Positions 1 to 11,408 are shown, numbered from the stretch's first letter. The stretch: DNA of 48,549 nt from Perkinsus olseni (GCA_013115135.1 JABANP010000413.1:1-48549), one strand, 5' to 3'. Notes: generated from the letters alone by a model not told the origin. Numbers and translations: made by a program.

Positions 1-2
1 CA

Positions 3-119
3 GCATTGGCATTCGCTCTTGCCGCGTGCGTGCTCCTCTTCGTGGTTCGCCCTGGGACTAAGAACGTGTGTATTGCTCCTCCTGGGAACGGTATTCCGTC
101 ATTTGAGTGTGACCACTGA
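3..119 (+). CDS. C-terminal end of a possible membrane protein (partial)
   Basis: An open frame enters from the left edge of the window and ends at TGA 117-119. It encodes 38 residues beginning with a hydrophobic run (ALAFALAACVLLFVV) that could be a membrane span, followed by a short polar, Cys-containing tail. There is no start codon in the window and no recognisable family motif. It could be the last exon of a membrane protein lying further left, or a chance open frame. Confidence 0.3.
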   Translation, partial: ALAFALAACVLLFVVRPGTKNVCIAPPGNGIPSFECDH

Positions 120-588
120 CCTAGTAGGCTAGATTGGATGACATCAGCATCAATCATTCTTCTCTATGAAATTGAACCTACTCTCGATACGCCCAGAAAG
201 TTATGCCCTCCATAGCCGACTTTTCCAAATCGGCTTCACTGAAAACGAAAAGAGATCAACAAGGGACTCGTTGCCGCACCGCGTACAGGACCTCGCAGAG
301 TGGAGTAGTCTATCCCTACCACTACCGCTGTGGGGTATACATCATCGTGCATCTGCGTGCTGGAATGCGCGCCGATTCCGTCGTTCCAATCGCTTCGATT
401 GGCCTTGACCACTGGTCCTAGCATCCTGTAGCCTTGGCGATGTTTCTGGGCGTCTTCATATGCGCCTTGAACATAGCCCCCCATGTAGTTGTATGGCCTC
501 TTTAGTCTACATGGCTAGTCTTGATTTAGCCCCCAGTCACCCGCCTGAAATCCCCCGTCCTGTCGGTGTTTCTTCACCCCCCACGCGG

Positions 589-744
589 ATGCTCGACTTG
601 CCCTCGGATAAGGAGACGAAAAAGGGGATCGTCCATGCTATGTGCTTTCAAGGATATCTTGCTCGCACCAGATCAGCGCATGTGCCGCATCCCTTCAAGC
701 GAGTCCTTGTCATCAACCTCGTTACTGGTATCAAGGAGAAGTGA
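589..744 (+). CDS. Hypothetical short protein, or last exon, with HVPH motif
   Basis: This 51-codon frame starts at ATG 589 and stops at TGA 742-744. Its second half (ARTRSAHVPHPFKRVLVI) resembles part of the open frame at 1217-1531 (ARARATHVPHQYRDILFI), suggesting two related coding pieces about 700 bp apart. It may be an exon of a larger gene, because the frame stays open upstream of the ATG. No known family was recognised. The similarity to its neighbour is the main argument that it is coding; on its own the frame is short enough to be chance. Confidence 0.3.
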   Translation: MLDLPSDKETKKGIVHAMCFQGYLARTRSAHVPHPFKRVLVINLVTGIKEK

Positions 745-1216
745 TGAAAAAGATCAATCGTGAAGATCCACCAAGTTCTGCGAGGTATATGTCTAATCGT
801 AACTTTGCCACAGAACGACTGCCACCTCGTCTAGGGAGTGACCTTTTTACCATTGATATAGCCTTTTTTCTGCCCATATCTATTGAAAGTGTTATCTTGA
901 AACTCAAGTCAACCTCCACAGGTATGGTTATGATGCGTCATGCGGTCTCATTGATCCGCCGCCCTTTCTCCACTAAGGACCCTGTCCCTCGGAAAGCCGT
1001 TTCCCTTACTATGTTGTTGCTCATTCTGACTCGTTCGGCTCAAATAGCTGATGGATTCCCTCGGAGGGAGTGTCACTAGCGGTGCGTGCAGAGGAGTTGT
1101 TCAAACACAACTTTTCGAGCAACAATCACGCGTGATCTGTTTTGTTGATCAAGCCTCTGGGTGAACTCGGCTCCTGCGCAGTAGCATCATTATCTCTGCT
1201 AGTTTTGTAATTTTCA

Positions 1217-1531
1217 ATGCGCTGCAGTAAGACTTGGTTGCCGGAAGCCCCAAAGAACGGAGCAGACGCCCCGGCACAAGACAAGGGATCACCGGAGTCT
1301 GCTGACATTGACGACTCCGCATTGGAGCTACCTCAAGACCTTTACATATCTATGATGACCCTCGGAAAGGAGGCTCGTGCACGTGCAACGCATGTCCCTC
1401 ATCAATACCGGGATATCCTTTTCATTCCTCGGGTAGCGACACCAGTGTACCCTCGCATCGAGAGTAAGGCCAGTATCGCTTCGTCGGGGTGGACAACAAC
1501 TTCTCAGAGTAGCCCTACTGAGTCGAAGTAA
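1217..1531 (+). CDS. Hypothetical 104-aa protein
   Basis: The frame runs from ATG 1217 to TAA 1529-1531. The first third is rich in Ala, Pro, Asp and Glu and looks disordered. The middle (LPQDLYISMMTLGKEARAR) is more structured, followed by the HVPH segment shared with the frame at 589-744. The C-terminus is Ser/Thr-rich. No family was recognised. It may be a complete small gene or a terminal exon. Downstream, 1532-2077 contains only short frames that I cannot support as genes. Confidence 0.35.
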   Translation: MRCSKTWLPEAPKNGADAPAQDKGSPESADIDDSALELPQDLYISMMTLGKEARARATHVPHQYRDILFIPRVATPVYPRIESKASIASSGWTTTSQSSPTESK

Positions 1532-2077
1532 GGTATTGCACTTTATGACATAGTGATCCTTTTTACATTGGATACGTATACAATTTGGACTAGAGATGAT
1601 ACATTACGCCGATGCGTGACTTCAGCTGCTGCCTTTTTATCTACTTTCTGTTGGGTTCTCAAGTTCCCGAGTCGGACTAGCGGCAACCAAACACATGCCG
1701 TGTGAAACGGGCGCAGACGCATACGAGACGAATCATCAGTGGTGTGATGTGACTTTGATAATCAAGAGCTTCCTTATCCGCCTCTGCAGTGTCCGCGATG
1801 TCACACGAGGCATAACATAATTGTTCGAACATGACTCGCAAGAAGTCTCATGACGGCTTCAATATTACAAGCTGATGAGACTTGCGCTGCAGTGAATCTT
1901 CTGATGGTGAATGGCGGCCAGTCGCAAGCCGCTTGGGTACGTACTCTTCCGTCAGGGCCCAACCCAAAACTTGTCCACAGCAAGCGTAATGGCACGGGCC
2001 GAATGTCAGATAGGTTTTCAAGGGTCGGGTCTGACTCATTTTAACACGCGTGAACGGTTGGCCTGAAACCGAGGAAA

Positions 2078-3671
2078 ATGGAGTTCGCAGTTCATGAAAC
2101 TGCAGTACACACTTATCGCACACACTCCGTCGCAGCGCATGTTCCGGTGAAGGCTCGAAGGACAACAGAAACTATGGAGGATGCCTCGTCTTCGAGGAGC
2201 TCGCCCCGCTAACCCTGGTTGTAACGCAAGAGGCGGTTGAACAGGTCCTCGACTTCTCCTCCCTTCCCAATAGACACGCCCCCTTCCGTAGAGTCCTACG
2301 TTGCTCATCTGGCTCTTGAACAAAACCCTCAAGTGTTGGCGATCAACGGTAATGCACTCCGCTGAAGAAACATGGTAGACGGATATTCCATGACAGAGGG
2401 ATGCTACCGAACAGGTACGGCTATCGGGACACACTTCTATAGCATGCGTGCTTAGATCCATCAGAGTCCACCAGCCCCGCCGATATACCACAACTCGGGG
2501 GCATCACAGATGTCGATTCTGTGACGGCAATCGATACCAAATGGGAAGGACCTCATGCACTGTGTCACACAGTCTGTGTGGCACCGGTGTCACTGGAAAC
2601 ATTGACGAACCCCGTCCGCATTCAGTACTGAAACGGTTCACAAGCAACGATAAAACAGTTGGCTCTCCTTAAGCAAGTCTATCCAGAGCATTCTTCAGGC
2701 CCTCAGCATCGGCCCCATTCACTCGATCAACCTGTCGGAGGCCGTGACACAGAAACTAGGCCATGTCAATTTTAACGAAGGTTACAGCGTCCGCGGCCTC
2801 GGCATACTTCTCAATCTGACAAGATAGCTACTACTGTCACATGCGATGCAGATCGAAGATCAGCCCATCGTTATTATCATTATACCCGGGGTGCTATAGT
2901 CCGGCACGGACCACACCAACTCGCCGTGAACCATGCAACTTTTAACTTTTGCGACGAGTTGGACTGCAGCTGTCGCCGAGTAGCCTCCGTCGAGGTCGCT
3001 GATATAACCTACAATGCTCAGAAGAGGCCGACCCATCCTTCATGCATGTACCCTTACTGCGAACTGCCTAGTTCCCGACGCCTGAGCGGCTACTGCCGAG
3101 ACCCCAATACGAAGATGCTGTAACATAAGTGGAGTGACAGGGAGGTACTGCACTGGCGCCTACGTGACGGCTGCAAGGAGATAGCGCGGACGCCGAACTC
3201 CTCCTGCTGAGCGCCGGTATCGGAGCACAAACAGGCGAGTCGCTACACAGAATTGAACAACCCAACACCACAGACATTAATCTCGAAGCAAAACAGCAAG
3301 TCCCGAAGGGGGTTCCTAGGACAGATGATAAATGTAAAAAACTGACCACCAACGGACTACATGATAACAGGGTACATCGGGGCCACTCGCTTTTAGGCCT
3401 TGTAACAGGTGTCTAGGTACCTGCAGAGGCGAGAAGAACATCATGCCACACAATTCGATCCCCATCAGGCATTCTCCGGGACTTTCGTCAACCTACTTGG
3501 CCACCACTACATCCGCGAGTTCTTTGGGTACGGAAGCAGCAGAACCGTAAACGGCTGCGTTGCCACTGTGACCTAAAGAGCAGCAGGGATACAACATGCC
3601 ATATCAAGACTCATACAGATTTCATTGGGCTCATCATGGAAAACGAGGCTGCCAGCGAGCCCGCGGAGTGA
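2078..3671 (+). CDS. Unidentified multi-exon gene (approximate limits)
   Basis: Several plus-strand segments read like exons separated by short introns. They include a stretch near 2165-2270 (GGCLVFEELAPLTLVVTQEA), one near 2690-2830 (KLGHVNFNEGYSVRGLGILL), one near 3190-3410 (LLLLSAGIGAQTGESLHRIE) and one near 3470-3550 (FVNLLGHHYIREFFGYG). The last piece ends in ENEAASEPAE and stop TGA 3669-3671. That stop lies only about 44 bp from the stop of the convergent S1P lyase gene. I could not join the exons with certainty and recognised no family. The start is a guess; the 3' end is better supported than the 5' end. Segments between the quoted pieces contain in-frame stops, so either more introns exist or the gene is damaged. 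Confidence 0.35.
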
Positions 3672-3714
3672 TGAACGATTCCCACTCTCGTGATCACCCA
3701 GTTCTACGTAAACC

Positions 3715-6350
3715 TCATTCCGTCGTACCACTCTTGACACCAGAGTCCAGCTTCGCCTTCTCTGCTTCCACGCCGGCCTCGATGTCCTTCAACAATTCGT
3801 CTATTTTACCAGCATTTAGGCGTGTGACACATATGTGGACCCCCGAGGGCATCTGGAGCATGTTGAGGTTCCTGAGAGGAGAAGGTAAGGATGAGCAGTC
3901 TAACTTCTCTCCAATTCTTCTCACCAATGAGTTTTCGTGTTCTCCTTCAACCACTCCGCCAGATCATAGTCATTCACACCGTTAGTGCAAGTAATAGCCA
4001 CCACAGAGACGCTCGGTCGGCCGAGTACACCAACCCCGTCTATGCTGTCGATACCCTTCTCAAGCTGCTTAGCTGCGGACACTGCAGGGAGGAGGACGTG
4101 ACACTGGTTAGGTACGATGCCAGCACTCACCAATAGTCTTGCAGGACTGTTTATACCCATCACGCCCGATGTGCATCAATGTTGCCCAGGTCGCTGCAAC
4201 GGCTGCAGCCGGTCTGAGTGGGTTGCGACAGAGAATACGGCGTACGAGTTGAGCGGAGCAGCTCACCTCGAGCCGCATATAGTTGGAGTGCCGTAGATGC
4301 CTCCTGGCCACTCGCTACAGGTGGAATATTGGTACTTGCGTAGGTCGGGAGATCGGAACATGAGCACACTGGTGCCCTTAGGAGAGAAGCCGTACTTGTG
4401 CGTATCACAAGATATGGAGGTCACGCCGGGGACGCGGAAATCGAACTGATAAAAGAGACAGCATGAGCGAAGATAGACAACAACGGGCGGGGGAGTACAG
4501 CCCACTGGAGGCCTTCAGCTGAACTACTTCCATCTACCTAGTTGTACTCACCTTAGTTGGCATAGGGAAGCCGTTCTCCTCCATAAAGGGTAGGAGATAC
4601 CCTCCCAAGCAACAATCAACATGCAGGTTTGTCTTGTGCTTCAGCGCTATCCTCGCTAGGCCCTCTATGTTGTCCACCACACCTGATTCGAGACAGATTG
4701 CAACAGCCAGCCTTCCTCCGCTTCCCTGTTGTGAGGAAGCAAAGCTCACCTTGAGGGAACTGCGGACAGCTGCCAACTATGGCAACAGTGTTCTTATTAA
4801 TCAATGATTCTACGTGATTCAAATTCACATCCATAACATCCTGAACAAGAGGACAACTCGACAAGCCCGGACTTAACAGAATCGATCGACAACTCCTCGA
4901 TACAGCAGAGGAGCGTATTGCCGAAAGGTGAATCGCGCTCGCTCTCGGTAGTTTCTCTCCTTCAGAATTTCTGCTTTTTCCGCGGCTCGTGAGTGACTGT
5001 GCCGTGAGTCTTTCATATAGGGAGGTACCCATAGATGGTACCCTTCCCAGTCCTACCTCAGTAAGCCTGGCCACCCGAACGTCGATGCCAAAATACTGCC
5101 CAGCCTTGATGAAGGCAGCATGTGCGCTGTGTGGAATGACAATGTTCGGTTCGGTGATACCACGCTCGGCTCTGAAGAAGTCAGGTACCCACTCGCCCGA
5201 TCATAGTGTTCCGCGACAACAGTGTTGTCTGGGAAATTCTCAGCACATATGTGCCCTGTACCAATGCCGGGCCCCACAGACGATTCTACCTTCCCCAGTC
5301 TCGATAGGCCTTCATTGCCAAGAGGATGGACTCCGTGCCACCGCTGGTGACGGAACCACAAGCGCCTTCTTCTGATTTACCGTTGAACAAATCGAGTGTC
5401 ATAGCGATCACCTGGTGTATCACGATGAGCCTTCCTCCCGCATCCACGAAGAGCACGTAGGCCGCTGACCCCACACTACCTCAGCCTCCATTTGACGAGT
5501 CTTAGTGAAGACATCAGCATGCAGCAGATTACTGAGAGCAAACATCCCCAGTACCTGCCAACCCGCATAACTCGAGCTGTGGAAAGGGAGTACCTACTTT
5601 TCCTTGCATCTCGTAAAGCTCCTCGCCACCATGATACACGCAGCCACTCTGGCCACCATTCTCCCAGTTCTTGTGCTCCTTCTCCGCACACTTCTCCATG
5701 TAGGGGAGAAGCTCGCTGGAAGGCTTACCCTCTGAGCAACTGCAATCGTTTCAGGCGAAAAGATACGAGACGCCGTACGTTGTGGCAGAGCGCTGTTCCT
5801 GTGCTCTACATCCTTAAGGACCATCTCGTCCAGGCCTTCCGTCGCCTTATCCAACTCAGCATCGATTTTGGCACGGACTTGCGGGATACGCCTAACCTGA
5901 TATAAGAACGCAGATTCCGTGCTATGTAATCGGGTTACTCCGGTAAATAACTTCCATGGCACTCGTAATACGGGTCCTGTATCGATCAGAAACAGTGGAT
6001 TCGCAGTCCGAATTTTTAGAGGAGGTTTGGCTGTGTTCACATGCCGGATACGGTCGTGATTTTTCCTTGGTCGAAGGACGTAGCACATCCTGGGATGTCA
6101 TAACAGCCGAGGCTCAAAGATTCGCTGCTGCTTCGACCGGCGGAGCGCTTCCGACCGACATCACCTGCTTCAACGCGTAACGTTTCAAAGGCACTTCGAA
6201 TCCTTGATGGAGACCGTAGCGTTGTAGATGCTTCCACAGCTTGTAGGCGAAGTACAACAAGAACCACGTTAGGGTGGAGAGCACGACAGTATCGAAACGA
6301 TCCTTCCTTCGCAGTTTGTCGTTGACCAACAGTCGTATGGTGGCCAGCAT
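3715..6350 (-). CDS. SGPL1: Sphingosine-1-phosphate lyase (multi-exon)
   Basis: This PLP enzyme of the ER membrane splits sphingosine-1-phosphate into phosphoethanolamine and hexadecenal, the exit step of sphingolipid breakdown. In order on the minus strand: an N-terminal hydrophobic anchor ([16 protein letters not shown]), a linker resembling the family's helical region, then [20 protein letters not shown] near 5300-5370, the HSAHAAF region near 5110, a Pro-Gln-Phe-Pro loop near 4775, [11 protein letters not shown] near 4600, and [11 protein letters not shown] with the PLP-binding Lys at about 4395-4397. [13 protein letters not shown] follows. The C-terminal part ([10 protein letters not shown]) ends at 3715, shorter than animal enzymes, which carry a further tail. 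At least eight short introns interrupt the gene. I chose ATG 6350 because it precedes the anchor and lies after a T-rich tract plus AG. Exon edges are not all resolved. The identification is firm. Confidence 0.93.
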
Positions 6351-7669
6351 GTTGCTGATGATGGGAATGTTCGAAGATGGCAGTTGATTTAGCCTAAACA
6401 AAAACGACTGAGAAAACGCCGTCCATCAACTCCGAAGCCATCCACGCCAACTTCCAACCGAACTCCTATTTCTTAGCTCCCTTCGTGCCATCGAACGAGA
6501 AGCTCGGAGCCACCAACGAGGTGTTGGTGACATGAATGCGATTCTATGAATTTGAACAGGTTTAAGCAGTAATGCGTGAACTTGGTAAGAGCGAAGTTGC
6601 AGCGGCGTTGTTTTGTGCTACGGCGGCCTTAGTTGTTCAGCCTGACCACAGCTCGTGATCAGTGGCGCTACTATTCAGAATAACAGCAGGACGTTGTGAC
6701 TTCATATGGCGTCCAATGCTGCGGTCCATAAACCAGTAGACTACTCCTCGAGTCTTGATAAACATAATCGTACCGTGCATGAAACCTTCCCGCCTCCCAG
6801 AACAACCCTGGGCAACCGAAGGAAAGCGGCATTGCGAGGACTCCTACGGTCATCCTATGGAGTCGTTCCTAAACACGAGCCCATGTACGCTCACGACGAT
6901 AACGTCTGACTCGAGAAGGTATCATCGAATTTTAGTAGCGTCGAGAATGGACCCGACAGTCCTACCGCATCATCCCGAAATTTCAGGTCGGTTCGGAATC
7001 AAAAGAAGCGTGGATATTTACGACCTATTCACATCGTGTAGCGTGGTCTGAGAGATGGTCCACCGAGTTGGTATTACGTATGCAGCTGTCTCGTACCGAA
7101 CTTATTCACAGGGATTCCTAGGCGGCACATCATCATCATCATAAGTTGAGGTCCCTGGTTCGATTCCGGCACCATTACATTTCTTCTGTACATTATTCTG
7201 CGCGGCACAGCACGCGCCAGATGCTTTTCGTGTTCGATATCGTTAGATCCCCAATGTTCACTTGGCATCATAGCGGTTGACATGTTAGAAACACAGGTTT
7301 CCGGTGGTCGCTACCGCCTAGACCATCGGTCTTTCGCGCGCCTAGTTGCCTTCGAAAATCGAGCGAACTCGCGGGGCGAGAATCTGGAACCATGTTTGAC
7401 GTGCGAAAATCAATTCCCGAGTCGGTGCTGGGTGGAATAGATTTTGTTCATCGTTGAACAGGCGGTTTGTTAGTCGTGGACGAAGGACGAAAATGGGAAG
7501 GTGCCAAGCGGCCGAGGCTCAGTGCGGTGTTCCGCCACTCCTCCCCTCCCCATCCTTGCCAACCCTTTGTTATTCCGTCTTTTAGTCCTGCTTTTGCGGG
7601 TCCGCGATGTGTCGAAGGAATATCCGACCTCCCGATTGCAGGCTTGATTGGTAGATGCCTGCGTGCTGA
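6351..7669. other. Intergenic stretch, no gene supported
   Basis: Between the S1P lyase start and the NYN protein start I see only short open frames on both strands with no conserved motif. The one notable signal is a perfect pol III B-box-like sequence at 7157-7167, listed separately. Part of this stretch must hold promoters for the two divergent genes. Confidence 0.5.
7157..7167 (+). promoter_or_regulatory. B-box-like sequence of a possible tRNA-derived relic
   Basis: GGTTCGATTCC matches the pol III B-box / tRNA T-loop consensus. The flanking GAGGTCCCT on the left and GGCACCA on the right resemble the 3' half of a tRNA or of a tRNA-derived SINE. The outermost T-stem pair is broken, and no matching 5' acceptor strand is visible upstream, so it is not an intact tRNA gene. 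It could also be chance. Confidence 0.35.
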
Positions 7670-8785
7670 ATGGCCTCCTCCTCGCCTCCTGCCGAAGAGC
7701 CCTCAGCAGTCATCCTCAACGCGGCCAATATTGGCTTCACCTATGGCAGGCAGTACCTCCATCTGTCTAATACGTTCGATTGGCAAGGCGTCCTCGCAGC
7801 TTGGCGTTACTACAAGGAGCGCGACGTCGAACGCTGCTGGTTCACTGCGAACGAGTCCCTGTTGAGGCACAACCCAGGCATGCCGGCAGAACTGACAAAC
7901 AGCTTATGCCGCGCGGCTGTACAGGATGGCGTAAAGGATGCGGACGACTTGTTGACAATCAGAGCAGCTAAGATCTACTCGGCGCAGTTCGTTGACAACG
8001 ACAACTACAGAGACTGGAGGTTCCGGCTGGAAGAAAGGGATAAGGATACGGCGAAGTGGTTAAGTGAAAATGGCAATAAGCATGTCTACTACACCTTCAT
8101 GCCCACAGGAGAGTTCATGCCTGATAGATCTGCGCCGCCACCCGAAGGCGCGATGGATATTGATGACAGCTTCGATGATGAAGATGGTAGAGGGAACAAC
8201 TCTACAACTGTTCCGAGCTCGTCGTCCCCTCTTGGGCCTGCCGCCGATTATCTACCCGTAGGTCAGCACGATGCTGGTGCGGCTGCTCACAATGTCTATG
8301 TTCCACACGTGGTGAAAAAGTTCGGGGGTAAGACCGCTGGTCCCTACCGGTCCTCGAAGTTCGCTCATGGGAAACAACAGAGATACTCGCAGTACTCAGC
8401 GGCGCCGTATGCGCGTCCGGGCAGGGTCAACGCTCCATCCAATGCCTATCGGGCAGTACCTCCGTCGGTGAACTCGACGGCGAGGTCAACGAGCCACGAA
8501 GAGGCCTGGGAAGATGGGGCGATCAGGCTGGGCAGTTTCTATGTGGACAACACTCCTCCAACGCCGATACCCAAGCAACCAAGAAATTGTCGAGGAAGAT
8601 CCAAGCCGGGCAATGCGCCGAGTAGGGTGGAGCCCTCGGGGGCAGCCCCGATTGGTCCGGGTAGGGGCCAACCTCAATCCGTTTGGGGCAGAGGGTCGGC
8701 ATTGAGTGGCAGCACTGAGGAGTCTTGGGACGATAATACCGTAGCCTACGTTACTAATAATGGATTTGGTTCTCACTGGAGTTGA
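7670..8785 (+). CDS. NYN/Zc3h12a-type ribonuclease-domain protein
   Basis: A single uninterrupted 371-aa frame. Residues about 12-160 match the PIN-like NYN domain of the Zc3h12a (MCPIP/regnase) family, which cuts RNA with metal-binding acidic residues. The first strand reads VILNAANIG (residues 14-22), then FDWQGVLAAWRYYKERDVER, then KDADDLLTIRAA (acidic cluster near 90-93), then VDNDNYRDW (109-116), and a C-terminal FMPTGEFMPDR. In active relatives the first strand carries Asp where this protein has Asn17, so activity may be weak or lost. Residues about 165-371 are low complexity (Gly, Pro, Ser, Arg) and probably disordered, with RNA-binding character. No CCCH zinc finger is visible. ATG 7670 is the first in frame. 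The gene is intronless, unlike most neighbours. Confidence 0.8.
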   Translation: MASSSPPAEEPSAVILNAANIGFTYGRQYLHLSNTFDWQGVLAAWRYYKERDVERCWFTANESLLRHNPGMPAELTNSLCRAAVQDGVKDADDLLTIRAAKIYSAQFVDNDNYRDWRFRLEERDKDTAKWLSENGNKHVYYTFMPTGEFMPDRSAPPPEGAMDIDDSFDDEDGRGNNSTTVPSSSSPLGPAADYLPVGQHDAGAAAHNVYVPHVVKKFGGKTAGPYRSSKFAHGKQQRYSQYSAAPYARPGRVNAPSNAYRAVPPSVNSTARSTSHEEAWEDGAIRLGSFYVDNTPPTPIPKQPRNCRGRSKPGNAPSRVEPSGAAPIGPGRGQPQSVWGRGSALSGSTEESWDDNTVAYVTNNGFGSHWS

Positions 8786-8926
8786 AGTGGTGGGCGTAAG
8801 TAGCACTATTTCTTTCTTATGTAGTATTTAGTTTTGTGTAGGAGGCTTACCTTATTGTTGTGTTATCAGTTCGGATTGGGTGGGACGGCCTGGCGTAGTA
8901 TTTTTTCGTATTCGTCAACCAACGCC

Positions 8927-10416
8927 ATGGACGTGGATTTCTTTGACACGGTCGGCGGAGACCTCGATCCAACGACAGTAGCAGCGCGATGTCTGAGCAA
9001 GCTCATCAATGATCGGCGAGGATCGGAGTTTATCACCTTCACCCCATGTAATGCTTTGCAGCCCTTCTCCTACAGAAAGCCCTGCGAGGTTCCTCCAAGA
9101 TGGAAGGGAGTCGCAATGACTCCTAAAAGTTGGCTATAATAGCATACTGTTACTCAGGCTCTTTCCCTTCGACGGCTTGGTTTGGTGACTTACCGGCTGG
9201 CTGCATCCGGGAGGCCCCTAGTGGGCAGAATTCGTATCGAACTAACGATATAGTGCGAGGGAGGGACCTGTTGGAAACCTTATCGCGTACTGAGGGGAGC
9301 GACTTCGCAGCTGAGCGCTCAGCGATTATGATCGGCCAGTCATGTGTCAACTCCCGAGATATGTCCCGAGTCTCGGTATCCACCGGCTATTCGTTTGCGC
9401 CATAGTCATTTCCTTTCTCGTGGCAGTTTTCCTCGGCGAAGGCCCGATCCTCCCCAAAGACGCCGCCTTATCTGCCTACCTGGACGTCGAGTTCGGACGG
9501 TGCCTAGAGTGAGCCTACCGGGCAAGGCTCGTCCACATAATGGGAAAGAGAGCTCTTTTTTCAGGTACATTTTGTGGGGCAGTGATGCGGTCTTTGAAGG
9601 ATTCACTCGCCAAGTTTACGCTGCGACTGTGGGCAACTTCCTCCTACGAAACTTCATGTAATCTTCTGCCCCTTTGGCCCGTCCCTGATACCAGTACAAT
9701 CTGCCAAGGTACACCAGCTCGTCTGTACGAGCAGCTCGAGCCAAACGTAGTGGCATAGCAAACATGTCTATGTGTGTGGAGCGTCTTGAGCAGGTGACCG
9801 GGTACGAGGTGATGGGCCATTCATTGGACACTGTCGTTTCAGGTACTTGATTGCCTCAGCCGGTGGGCACTGTCCCTGGACTATGGATACTTACTAGATG
9901 ATACTGAGCACTGCCACGAGAATGGTGCTTCTAACGGCGGAATGAATGGTGATGCAACAGACCCGTCCAAGGTGCTACTTCCAGGCGGGAACACCCTCAT
10001 CGCATATATACCGTGGTTGTCTTCAGCTCGTCATCTGCAAAGCTTTCGGGTATTTGGCAGTCCTGCTATCGATACCCTTGCCTCGTGTCGATCGGAGGCT
10101 AAAAATACTCCTGCAGGACCAACGATGGCAAGGCCTCTTCGACTTCTGTCGCAAGGTCATAACTATTGTAATCGACCGTTCTGTACGGTTGTTTTCCCAG
10201 ATTGAATCGAGGGTGTCAGTCTTCGACGGCGGACGCAATTTCCTCAATGAAACGATAGACATCCCTGAGCACAAGTCGTGGTTTGAGGTGTGTTAATTAA
10301 TCTAGCGTCACCCACTAGCGTCAGCACACAACCCCTATTTCGTCAGGTTTGGGGATTTGGTGTCAAAGCCGCGGAGCGAGATCGCTCGGATAGCCATGAT
10401 TCCAGCTGTACGTTGA
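8927..10416 (+). CDS. Unidentified multi-exon membrane protein
   Basis: Exons can be joined over several GT-AG introns. The first frame starts at ATG 8927 (MDVDFFDTVGGDLDP). A strongly hydrophobic span (LFVCAIVISFLVAVFLGEG) lies near 9390-9440. Removing an intron at about 9506-9563 gives RCLEYILWGSDAVFEGF, and removing another at about 9659-9711 gives LLRNFMYTSSSVRAARAKR. A later exon near 10020-10290 has a second hydrophobic span (AFGYLAVLLSIPL) followed by a basic amphipathic part (RRLKILLQDQRWQGLFDF). The last exon appears to end IARIAMIPAVR at TGA 10414-10416. I recognised no family. The join between about 9075 and 9330 is unclear, so this could be two genes. Confidence 0.5.
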
Positions 10417-10487
10417 TTCGGACATTTTTTGTCGTCCGGTTAGGACGGCCGCGGTCAGAGTGTCTCCAATCAGTAAATGTCATAGTG

Positions 10488-10730
10488 ATGGATGACAAAT
10501 GTTGTGGTTGTATTTCAGCTGCTGAGCCTCAAGGATATCCCGACGACGAGCCGCACGCCGAAGATTATGAAGAGCCTGCCATGTGGTGGCAACGTGCGGC
10601 ATTCGCTGGCATAGCAGGAACAATAATCCTAGGGTAGGCGGAGCGATGCAGCGGAATGACGGCGGTCCAGTGGTACTGCAGGTACATCGTTACTGGGTGG
10701 AATCCACCATTCGAAGTGCAGCTCTCGTAG
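10488..10730 (+). CDS. Small single-span membrane protein (64 aa)
   Basis: ATG 10488 opens a frame that, after removing a 48-nt GT-AG intron at 10634-10681, encodes 64 residues and stops at TAG 10728-10730. The N-terminal half is acidic (PDDEPHAEDYEEP). The C-terminal half has one hydrophobic span (AAFAGIAGTIILGYIVTG) and a short tail (WNPPFEVQLS). The architecture resembles small accessory subunits of mitochondrial inner-membrane complexes, but I cannot assign a family. The true start could lie in an earlier exon, because a pyrimidine tract plus AG lies inside the first exon. Confidence 0.5.
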
Positions 10731-10860
10731 CCAACAACACACCGCGCGTTTCCGATCGCCTTGCCTGTCTTGGGTTGTTCTGATGGTTCTATGTATCGGC
10801 TGTCGATTTTTCAACTGCAGCTTTCCCCTTTTTTGACCCCACAGTTTCAGTGGTGTCGTC

Positions 10861-11183
10861 ATGGAGGACGCAAGTAAGTTGGCGTTCAAAACCTGTCGCG
10901 GGAGTCCGTGCTCACCGCAATTCGCTGGCCGAATACACCGGGCGATACTGTGTTTTGGCAGGTTATTATATTCTCTTCGCCTCGTTCTGGGTCCTTCTCG
11001 GAATGGCGTATTACATTTGGTATGCAAAACAAGTTAGCGATAACTTACATGCGGCACGGAAGGCACACGGAGTGGTGAGTTCGGGAGCTACCACTGCTGT
11101 CTCTACTCCAGCGGTCTCATGTTGTTTCTCCTCAGAAGCCGAAGAAGCGTGCGCGAGAGAACTGGACTATAAACCAAATGTGA
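10861..11183 (+). CDS. Small single-span membrane protein (57 aa, three exons)
   Basis: Exons 10861-10873, 10962-11074 and 11136-11183 join in frame through two GT-AG introns to give a 57-residue protein. It has a five-residue N-terminus, one hydrophobic span (YYILFASFWVLLGMAYYIWY), an amphipathic stretch and a basic tail (KPKKRARENWTINQM). The ATG is 17 nt after a pyrimidine tract ending in ACAG, a good leader-acceptor context. No family was recognised. The size and topology suit a small ER or mitochondrial membrane protein. The exact in-frame joins and conventional splice sites make it very likely real. Confidence 0.65.
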
Positions 11184-11408
11184 TGGCCTGCTGTACAAGT
11201 TTCTCTCGACGCTGTTGTCATCTTTTCTTGCAGTATGTGATTATGCCATCCCGACTGGCTAGTTTTACATTACCTACATCAACTTGTGTTGTTATGGAGC
11301 GACCAATGCAATCGCGCTCACTAGCGTAAGCCCTGCAGACCCGTCAAAAATCCATCTCTGTGCGCTAACGGGTTGGACGTTGTTGCGGTTGCGTGCCTCA
11401 CACTTCGC

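Noticed and set aside
7128..7142. CATCAT run as a microsatellite feature
   Set aside because: Only about four CAT units; too short to report as a repeat.
7120..7175. Intact tRNA gene
   Set aside because: Only the T-arm side fits. The T stem is imperfect and no matching 5' acceptor or D arm is found within normal distance.
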